Assembly (NCBI GenBank): GCA_023266715.1
Contig: JAHFPK010000001.1
Coordinates: forward strand, 1 to 50,209
Source: Hyphomicrobiales bacterium
GTDB lineage: Bacteria; Pseudomonadota; Alphaproteobacteria; Rhizobiales; Aestuariivirgaceae
DNA: 50,209 nucleotides
Direction: 5' to 3'
The translations under genes were made by a program, and so were the position numbers. The notes beneath the pieces were generated by a model. It was not told where the DNA came from and did not search any database. It saw only the letters and a list, made by a program, of their open reading frames with translations. This document shows, one piece after another, positions 43,526-50,209 of this stretch (positions are counted from its first letter, which is position 1; each line of letters starts with the position of its first letter).

Positions 43526-44467
43526 TCAAAGCTGAGGGTGCCAAAGCACGAGCAACCCGTCAAGCCTCGCACTTTCGACCTGCCGCCTGAGACCCTCAAA
43601 ACCTAAAGCCTTGAGCACGGTATTGGCCGCCGAGAAGCCCAGGCCCGAAGGATCAACATTCAGCGGATTAAACCAATCGACAATAGCGATGTCCTTCGGG
43701 ATATTCTTTTCCGCCTGAAGCCATGCAAGCGCCTCGTCTTCGCCGCCCAGCGCATCAATGAGCTTTTCGGTGACGGCCTGGCGGCCCGTATAGACGCGGC
43801 CGTCGGCCAGAACCTTGACCCGTTCAACTGAAAGCTTGCGGCGCTCGACCACGAGGCCGGTAAACCAGGCAAACGACTCTTGCACCAATTCATTGGAGAC
43901 CTGCCGCACCCGGTCGGAGACCGGTTTATAGGGGGAAGGTTCGGCTTTCAGCTCGCCCGATTTGATTTCTTCCATCTTGATGCCCAGCGTATCAAGAAGC
44001 TTGGAGATTTCCGGGAACGAAAAGATCACGCCGATGGAACCGGTGATGGTGTTGCCGCGCGCCACAATATAGTCGGCAGCAATCGCCGTGATATAGCCGC
44101 CCGAGGCCGCCACCGTATCCATCACCGCCACAACCGGCTTGTCTTTGGCAATTTTCCTGATGTGGTCATAGATCGCTTCAGAGCCCGCAGTTGTGCCGCC
44201 GGGACTGTCGATGCGGATGATGACGGCCTTGATGTGTTTTGATTTCGCAAGATTGTCGAGAAGATCAAGGGTTGCCTGGTCTCCAGTGATCAAGCCATCG
44301 ATGTGCACACGGGCAACATGATCGAAGTATTTCTTGAAATCATCGCCGCTCCAGAAAAACGAGCTAAGGGCCACGAGGAGTGCCAAGACCGCCAGAACGC
44401 GCCAGCGGATCAGGCGTCTTTTCAACTGCCTGCGATCAACAATCATTTCGGCCTGGCTTATCGACAT
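43526..44467 (-). CDS. sppA: Signal peptide peptidase SppA
   Basis: This 313-residue membrane serine protease clears signal peptides. It has one N-terminal transmembrane segment (WRVLAVLALLVALSSFFW), the ClpP-like core IRIDSPGGTTAGSEAIY, the nucleophile motif AASGGYITA and a catalytic-Lys region SPYKPVSD. Start 44467 is chosen because GGAGG lies 6 bases upstream; earlier in-frame starts reach 44503 at the rpsA terminator. It is the single-domain form, about half the E. coli length, as is usual in alphaproteobacteria. Confidence 0.93.
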   Translation of the reverse strand: MSISQAEMIVDRRQLKRRLIRWRVLAVLALLVALSSFFWSGDDFKKYFDHVARVHIDGLITGDQATLDLLDNLAKSKHIKAVIIRIDSPGGTTAGSEAIYDHIRKIAKDKPVVAVMDTVAASGGYITAIAADYIVARGNTITGSIGVIFSFPEISKLLDTLGIKMEEIKSGELKAEPSPYKPVSDRVRQVSNELVQESFAWFTGLVVERRKLSVERVKVLADGRVYTGRQAVTEKLIDALGGEDEALAWLQAEKNIPKDIAIVDWFNPLNVDPSGLGFSAANTVLKALGFEGLRRQVESARLDGLLVLWHPQL

Positions 44468-44500
44468 CAACATCCTCCAAGATCTGATAGATGCTATATA

Positions 44501-44536
44501 CAAAAACTCCGTCCGAATGAACCCATCCGGACGGAG
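44501..44536 (-). terminator. Rho-independent terminator of rpsA
   Basis: Read on the minus strand, a perfect 9-base stem (arms 44528-44536 and 44507-44515) with a 12-base loop is followed by TTTTTG. It begins 22 bases after the rpsA stop and lies 33 bases before the sppA start, so it separates ribosomal protein S1 from the downstream operon. Confidence 0.85.
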
Positions 44537-44558
44537 AAAATCGTCACGCGCCTAAGGG

Positions 44559-46271
44559 CTAGTCCTTGCCTTCGGCATCTTTCTTCTTGAGGGCCGCCAC
44601 CAGAATGTCGCCAAGGGAGGCGCCTGAATCGGACGAACCATACTGGGCGACAGCTTCCTTCTCATCGGAAATTTCAAGGGCCTTGATCGACACGTTCATC
44701 TTGCGCGCCTTGGCATCGAACACGGTTACCTTGGCATCGAACTTTTCACCAACGGCAAAGCGTTCGGTGCGCTGTTCGGAACGGTCACGGGCGAGATCTC
44801 CGCGCTTGATGTAGGCGGTCATGTCTGAGCCCGCGATCCTTACTTCGAGGCCTGCATCCTCAACCTTGATCACTTCGCAGGTCACGGTATCGCCCTTCTT
44901 GACGCCGGCAACCGACTTGATCGGATCGCCGGAAAGCTGCTTGATGCCGAGCGAAATGCGTTCCTTCTCGCGGTCAACGTCGAGAACGATGGCCTTTACG
45001 ACATCGCCCTTCTTGTAGTCCTTGATGGCTTCCTCGCCGGGCCGCTTCCAATCGAGATCGGAGAGGTGGACCATGCCGTCCACATCGCCATCGAGGCCGA
45101 TGAACAGGCCGAACTCGGTAATGTTCTTGATTTCGCCTTCAACAACGGTGCCGTTGGGATATTTCGAGGAGAAGGTTTCCCAGGGATTATCGTGGACCTG
45201 CTTGAGGCCAAGCGAGATACGGCGCTTGGAAGAGTCAATTTCAAGAACCTGCACCTCGACCTCTTCCGAGGTTGAAAGAATTTTTCCGGGATGCACGTTC
45301 TTCTTGGTCCAGCTCATTTCCGAGACATGGACGAGGCCTTCGATGCCATCTTCAAGCTCAATGAAGGCTCCGTAGTCGGTGATGTTGGTGACCTTGCCGC
45401 GAACCCTTGTGCCAATCGGGTATTTGCCGGCCACGAGCTCCCATGGATCCTTGTCCAATTGCTTCATGCCGAGCGAGATGCGCTGGGTTTCGGGGTTAAT
45501 ACGAACAATCTGCACCTTGATGGTCTGGCCAACGGTCAGCACATCGGAGGGATGGTTCACCCGTTTCCAGGCAATGTCGGTGACGTGGAGCAGGCCATCG
45601 ATGCCGCCCAGATCAACGAAGGCGCCGTAATCGGTGATGTTCTTCACCACGCCATCAACGACCTGGCCTTCGGCAAGATTTTGCACAAGTTCAGAGCGCT
45701 GCTCGGCGCGGGTTTCCTCCATGATGGCGCGGCGCGAGACAACAATGTTGCCGCGGCGGCGGTCCATCTTGAGAATCTGGAAGGGCTGGGCCACATGCAT
45801 CAGGGGGCCCACATCGCGGATGGGGCGGATATCAACCTGCGAGCCGGGCAGGAAGGCTACGGCGCCGCCGAGATCAACGGTAAAGCCGCCTTTCACACGG
45901 CCGAAAATCACGCCATCGACGCGCTCATTCTTCGTGCTCATTTCCTCCAAGCGGGTCCAGGCCTCTTCGCGGCGCGCCTTGTCGCGCGAGAGGACCGCTT
46001 CGCCGAGGGCATTCTCGATGCGCTCGAGATAAACCTCAACCGTGTCACCGGCCTTGATCGCGATGTCCTTGCCGGGCTGGGAGAATTCCTTCAGCGCCAC
46101 GCGGCCTTCGGTCTTCAAACCGACATCGATGATCACAAAATCATTTTCGACCGCCACGACGCGGCCCTTTACAACCACACCTTCGGTGGCCGGGTTATCC
46201 AAATAGCTTTCGGTGAGGAGAGCCTCAAAGTCTTCGCGGGTGGGGTTCAGTGAAGCGACAGATTTCGCCAT
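44559..46271 (-). CDS. rpsA: Ribosomal protein S1
   Basis: S1 binds mRNA to the 30S ribosome and aids initiation. The 570-residue product contains six S1 RNA-binding repeats, seen from recurring blocks such as VKNITDYGAFVDLGG, VTNITDYGAFIELED and IKNITEFGLFIGLDG. ATG 46271 begins MAKSVASLNPTREDFEALL, the standard alphaproteobacterial start; the frame stays open to 46523 but the extra part resembles no S1. The 288 bases upstream (46272-46559) contain a TTGACA on the minus strand, but I could not match a convincing -10 to it. A strong terminator follows. Confidence 0.98.
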   Translation of the reverse strand: MAKSVASLNPTREDFEALLTESYLDNPATEGVVVKGRVVAVENDFVIIDVGLKTEGRVALKEFSQPGKDIAIKAGDTVEVYLERIENALGEAVLSRDKARREEAWTRLEEMSTKNERVDGVIFGRVKGGFTVDLGGAVAFLPGSQVDIRPIRDVGPLMHVAQPFQILKMDRRRGNIVVSRRAIMEETRAEQRSELVQNLAEGQVVDGVVKNITDYGAFVDLGGIDGLLHVTDIAWKRVNHPSDVLTVGQTIKVQIVRINPETQRISLGMKQLDKDPWELVAGKYPIGTRVRGKVTNITDYGAFIELEDGIEGLVHVSEMSWTKKNVHPGKILSTSEEVEVQVLEIDSSKRRISLGLKQVHDNPWETFSSKYPNGTVVEGEIKNITEFGLFIGLDGDVDGMVHLSDLDWKRPGEEAIKDYKKGDVVKAIVLDVDREKERISLGIKQLSGDPIKSVAGVKKGDTVTCEVIKVEDAGLEVRIAGSDMTAYIKRGDLARDRSEQRTERFAVGEKFDAKVTVFDAKARKMNVSIKALEISDEKEAVAQYGSSDSGASLGDILVAALKKKDAEGKD

Positions 46272-46559
46272 TATATGTGTAGTCCTAAGAAGTTGCTGGG
46301 CAAGTCGCCGCAGGAACTCCTGCATTGACTGGCCACAAAGTGTCATTCCAAAATCCGCACGATGCGCGGAGGCATCGCAAGCTGTGCCGATTCTGAAACA
46401 ATTAAGGGCGCGCACTGTCAAACAGTCTGGCGCCCCGATTATGTTCACCTGCGCGAGGGCAGGCGACCTCCAACGGGGCTGGCTATAGCTCAAATGGGTG
46501 AGCAGGGCAACCGCTTGATTCAACCTCGACTTGGGGCTTCCATTCGCCTAAATAAAGGC

Positions 46560-46757
46560 ATGAAAATCATCGATGAAAGCCATCCTTTCTACAAGCCCCT
46601 GTGGCGGCGGACCGCGCTGGTTGGCGTCCTTGCGGGCTGGACCGCCTTTGAGGTATTTTACACCCAGCAGCCGTTGTGGATTGCGGTCGCAGGCGGCCTG
46701 TTTGCCTATTCCACCTGGATATTCCTGATTTCCTGGCCGAAAAACTCAACCGGCTAG
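46560..46757 (+). CDS. Small two-helix membrane protein, unknown function
   Basis: I do not recognise this 65-residue protein. Starting at ATG 46560 it begins KIIDESHPFYKPLWRR, then has two likely transmembrane helices (about residues 17-36 and 39-58), and ends with a short basic tail. The positive-inside rule suggests the N-terminus faces the cytoplasm. The ribosome site is weak (AAAGG close to the ATG). It is the only + strand gene between rpsA and cmk and overlaps the 3' end of cmk by 12 bases. Longer upstream starts (to 46362) lie in the rpsA promoter region and look non-coding. Confidence 0.65.
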   Translation: MKIIDESHPFYKPLWRRTALVGVLAGWTAFEVFYTQQPLWIAVAGGLFAYSTWIFLISWPKNSTG

Positions 46758-47366
46758 GCTTGCCGCCTTGATTGCCGCAGCGATTGCCCCGTCTGCAGCC
46801 AATTCAGAGGTATCGATAATGACGGCGTCTGCAGCCGGCCTAAGGGGTGCCACGGCACGGTTTTGATCACGATCATCGCGCTGCCTTATGTCCTGCAAAA
46901 CGGCCTCAAAAGTAACGTCAGCCCCGTTGGCCTGCAATTCCGCCAGGCGGCGCTTAGCCCTTACTTCCGGCGAAGCCGTAATAAACAGTTTCACGTCCGC
47001 ATCAGGGCAAACAACCGTGCCGATATCGCGGCCATCGAGCACGGCACCGGGCTCCTGCTCGGCAAAACTCCGCTGATAGTCGAGGAGTGCGCTCCGCACC
47101 TCGGGAATACTGGCCACAATGGAAGCGGCGGCCCCCACCGCTTCAGTGCGCAGCTCATAATCGAGATAGGCATAGGAATGGAGATTCCGGGCAATGGCAG
47201 CGGCAATCTTGCTGTCGTGAATGTCGCCATCGGATTTCAAAAGCTCAAGGCCAACCCGGCGATAGAGTGTGCCGGTATCAAGATGATGATAGGAAAAATG
47301 CTGGGCCAGGGCGCGCGCAATAGTGCCCTTGCCGGCGGCGGCGGGGCCATCAACGGCGATGATCAC
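46746..47366 (-). CDS. cmk: Cytidylate kinase
   Basis: Cmk phosphorylates CMP and dCMP to their diphosphates. The 206-residue enzyme has the P-loop DGPAAAGKGTIARALA (about residues 5-20), the substrate motif LDTGTLYR and the arginine-rich LDGRDIGTVV and RDDRDQNR segments. It overlaps aroA by 4 bases (ATGA), the usual aroA-cmk-rpsA arrangement. Its 3' end overlaps a small + strand gene. Confidence 0.97.
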   Translation of the reverse strand: MIIAVDGPAAAGKGTIARALAQHFSYHHLDTGTLYRRVGLELLKSDGDIHDSKIAAAIARNLHSYAYLDYELRTEAVGAAASIVASIPEVRSALLDYQRSFAEQEPGAVLDGRDIGTVVCPDADVKLFITASPEVRAKRRLAELQANGADVTFEAVLQDIRQRDDRDQNRAVAPLRPAADAVIIDTSELAADGAIAAAIKAASLAG

Positions 47367-48709
47367 TTGACTTCAAGCGCAGAAATCCGTGCGCCCATGC
47401 CTTTCATAAGCCCAACAAAATCCGGGAAGCTTGTGGCAATGAAACTGCTGTCATCAAGGCTCACATGAATGCGTGAGGCAAGCCCCATGACGAGGAAAGC
47501 CATGGCGATGCGGTGATCCATATGGGTTGCAACTTTGCCGCCGCCGGGCGCGCCCCCGCCTGAAACTTCCAGCCAATCGGGGCCCGATTGGGTGAGCACG
47601 CCATTCTTCTGCAGGCCAGCTTCTACGGCGGCAAGACGGTCACTCTCCTTGACTCGCAATTCTTCCAGGCCATCCATGCGGGTTGTCCCTTCGGCGAAGG
47701 AAGCGGCCACGGCGAGGATGGGATACTCATCAATCATCGAGGGGGCGCGGGCCGCTGGCACCCGAACACCGTGGAGCTTCGAGGCCTTTACCTGCAGGTC
47801 ACCTACTTCTTCGCCGCCGCTCACTCTCTTGTTTTTGATTTCAATTTGCGCGCCCATTTCAAGAAGGGTCACGATGAGCCCGGTGCGCGTCGGGTTGAGC
47901 ATGATGTTTTCAATGGTGATGTCCGAGCTCTCGCTCAAAAGGGCAGCCACCATGGGAAAGGCCGCCGATGAGGGATCGCCCGGAATATCAATTTCCTGGG
48001 CCGTCAATTCGTGCTGGCCCTCAACGGAGATATGACGGGCGCCGTCTTTTTCCTCAACCGTGATCCTGGCGCCAAAGGCTTGAAGCATGCGCTCGGTATG
48101 GTCGCGGGTGGCCACGGGTTCAATCACCGTGGTGCGCCCCGGCGCGTTGAGGCCGGCCAACAGCACGGCCGATTTCACCTGGGCTGAAGGCATTGGCAAA
48201 GTATAAATAATTGGAACCGCATTTTTTGCGCCATGAAGTGTCAGGGGCAGCGTGGATCCTTCGGCCGCTTCAAACCGCGCCCCCATCTCTTCGAGAGGTT
48301 TGGTCACCCGGCCCATGGGACGCTTCGAAAGCGAGGCATCGCCGATGCATTGGGCAATGAGGGGCGTTGTGGCCATGAGGCCCAAAGCAAGGCGCACGCC
48401 GGTGCCGGAATTGCCGAAATCAAGGGGTTGAGCGGGTGACTGCAGGCCAGCGACGCCAACGCCCTGCACATGCCAGACACCTTCGTCATCGCGAAATGTG
48501 CCGGCACCCAGGGCCGTCATGGCCTTGGCCGTATTCACCACATCCTCAGCCTCCAGCAGACCCTTGATCCGCGTTTCGCCAATCGCAATGGCACCAAACA
48601 TGAGGGCGCGGTGGGACATGGATTTATCGCCGGGAACCTTGATTCGTCCCTTCAATCCCGAGGTTCTGCGCGATATCAGGGGCTGGATTTTCGGCTGCGG
48701 CTGAATCAT
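47363..48709 (-). CDS. aroA: EPSP synthase (5-enolpyruvylshikimate-3-phosphate synthase), class II
   Basis: AroA joins shikimate-3-phosphate and phosphoenolpyruvate in the chorismate pathway. The 448-residue protein has class II signatures: SAQVKSAVLLAG, RDHTERML and NPTR, with GDKSMSHRAL near residue 27. The phosphoenolpyruvate-loop position reads FGNSGTGVR, with Gly102 where the glyphosate-tolerant CP4 enzyme has Ala. ATG 48709 gives the family length. An alternative GTG at 48748 has an AAAGG ribosome site and would add 13 residues. It overlaps cmk and is divergent from the TIGR02300 gene. Confidence 0.95.
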   Translation of the reverse strand: MIQPQPKIQPLISRRTSGLKGRIKVPGDKSMSHRALMFGAIAIGETRIKGLLEAEDVVNTAKAMTALGAGTFRDDEGVWHVQGVGVAGLQSPAQPLDFGNSGTGVRLALGLMATTPLIAQCIGDASLSKRPMGRVTKPLEEMGARFEAAEGSTLPLTLHGAKNAVPIIYTLPMPSAQVKSAVLLAGLNAPGRTTVIEPVATRDHTERMLQAFGARITVEEKDGARHISVEGQHELTAQEIDIPGDPSSAAFPMVAALLSESSDITIENIMLNPTRTGLIVTLLEMGAQIEIKNKRVSGGEEVGDLQVKASKLHGVRVPAARAPSMIDEYPILAVAASFAEGTTRMDGLEELRVKESDRLAAVEAGLQKNGVLTQSGPDWLEVSGGGAPGGGKVATHMDHRIAMAFLVMGLASRIHVSLDDSSFIATSFPDFVGLMKGMGARISALEVK

Positions 48710-48840
48710 TTCGCTTGATTCGATACACGGGTTGAATTGGGCTGTCACCCCCTCACCCTTTCTTGGCTTTTGACATTCGGCAAAACCCGTGGCATGGGAG
48801 CCTCAATTCCAGTCTTTATGCGATCTCGAAAGGATCAACC

Positions 48841-49272
48841 GTGGTCAATGCTGAACTCGGAACCAAGCGGACATGCCCTTCATGTGCTTCAAGGTTCTAT
48901 GACTTGTTAAAGAATCCCATCGTTTGCCCGAAATGCGGCGTGAGCTTCATTGCAGCTGCTATCCTCCCCTCCAAGGGTGATTACCCGGGCGCTGTGCCGG
49001 CACCCATGGCAAAGCCCCGCGAGAAGGTGGAGGTTGAAGAAGCCGATACCGCCGACGTCGAACTCATCAGCCTCGAGGATGTCGAGGAAGACGGCAAGGA
49101 GGATGACGAAACCGCCGGGATCGAAGATGTCGATCTGGGCCAGGAAGCCGAACCCGCCGATGCGGAAGAGGACGATACGTTCCTTGTTGTCGAAGAAGAA
49201 GAAGGCGACAATGTCTCCGGCCTCCTGGACAGTGGCCCGGCAGGCGGCAAGGAAGGCGAGGAGGAAGCTTAA
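48841..49272 (+). CDS. TIGR02300/FYDLN zinc-ribbon protein with acidic tail
   Basis: This 143-residue protein has an N-terminal zinc ribbon, Cys12-Pro-Ser-Cys15 and Cys29-Pro-Lys-Cys32, with the FYDLLKNP segment that names the family. A long C-terminal tail from about residue 60 is dominated by Glu and Asp. GTG 48841 is chosen for its AAAGGA ribosome site 6 bases upstream and the conserved opening VNAELGTKRTCPSC. The family is widespread in alphaproteobacteria, but its function is unknown to me. A zinc ribbon joined to an acidic tail would suit a protein that contacts basic nucleic-acid-binding partners; that is inference only. Confidence 0.88.
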   Translation: MVNAELGTKRTCPSCASRFYDLLKNPIVCPKCGVSFIAAAILPSKGDYPGAVPAPMAKPREKVEVEEADTADVELISLEDVEEDGKEDDETAGIEDVDLGQEAEPADAEEDDTFLVVEEEEGDNVSGLLDSGPAGGKEGEEEA

Positions 49273-49327
49273 TAGCTTCTTTCCAGTCGCGCGAAGTTTT
49301 ACTTGATTGTTGAAGGGGGTGGAATTA

Positions 49328-49364
49328 GGTTCCGCCCGCTTCCGGAACCAAAGAGATTTTGGTT
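49328..49364 (+). other. Two mutually exclusive hairpins before the tRNA
   Basis: GGTTCCG (49328-49334) pairs with CGGAACC (49343-49349). The overlapping AACCAAA (49346-49352) pairs instead with TTTGGTT (49358-49364). Only one can form at a time. The second is followed by TTCG, not a long T run, so a terminator role is uncertain. Confidence 0.35.
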
Positions 49365-49382
49365 TTCGATGTTGAGACCTGT

Positions 49383-50209
<827 letters not shown>

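Noticed and set aside
45291..46253. Long open frame opposite rpsA (320 codons)
   Set aside because: It is the mirror of the repetitive S1 coding sequence, with no recognisable domain or ribosome site.
46481..46503. tRNA-like D-arm (TAGCTC...GAGC)
   Set aside because: No matching acceptor or anticodon stem could be folded around it.

Overview
The window is almost entirely core chromosome of an alphaproteobacterium, most likely a member of the Hyphomicrobiales (Rhizobiales). The evidence is gene order and family type: olsB | maeB-type malic enzyme | mutS-glnD-murJ-trpS; mutM-ubiE-ubiB-coaBC-dut-moeB; ahcY-divL-tsaE/amgK-murU-addB-addA-trxA; and the reverse-strand block aroA-cmk-rpsA-sppA-ihfB-lapA-(ornithine cyclodeaminase-like)-pyrF-trpF-trpB-trpA-accD-folC. 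A DivL-type cell-cycle kinase, an AddAB recombinase, class II EPSP synthase and an OlsB acyltransferase point the same way. I see no CRISPR array, insertion sequence or prophage.

Layout. 1-2570: the end of a fatty-acid-desaturase-like oxygenase gene, a MocE-type Rieske ferredoxin, its FAD reductase and a PanB-like protein that has lost most PanB catalytic residues; a hairpin terminator closes this cluster. 2627-5406: a hybrid histidine kinase and olsB (TTG start). 5396-7675 (-): malic enzyme with a phosphotransacetylase-like tail. 7804-16601 (+): mutS, glnD, murJ, trpS, nfuA. 16604-18280 (-): enoyl-CoA hydratase and mutM. 18355-23154 (+): ubiE, ubiB, coaBC, dut and a MoeB/ThiF-type E1 enzyme. 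23251-36309 (+): ahcY, divL, a TsaE-AmgK fusion, murU, addB, addA, trxA. 36306-48709 (-): a long run of mostly overlapping housekeeping genes, with one small membrane-protein gene on the + strand between rpsA and cmk. 48841-49272: a TIGR02300/FYDLN zinc-ribbon protein with an acidic tail, then tRNA-Ala(GGC). 49459-50209: 750 bases without a convincing gene, rich in inverted repeats.

How the genes work together. The first cluster looks like a three-component monooxygenase (oxygenase, ferredoxin, reductase) with an altered PanB-fold partner; its substrate is unknown. The TsaE-AmgK fusion plus MurU encode two successive steps of the anabolic peptidoglycan-recycling route to UDP-MurNAc. AddB and AddA form one helicase-nuclease. 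The reverse-strand block combines ribosomal protein S1, nucleoid protein IHF-beta, tryptophan, pyrimidine, fatty-acid and folate genes, joined by 4-base or larger overlaps that suggest translational coupling.

The most interesting points are the PanB-like protein without PanB catalytic residues, the kinase with tyrosine in place of the phospho-accepting histidine (DivL) preceded by two GANTC sites, the TsaE-AmgK/MurU module, and an AccD whose four zinc-ribbon cysteines are all replaced. I found no wholly new multi-gene system. The closest candidate is the oxygenase/PanB-like cluster at the left edge, which is cut off by the window boundary.
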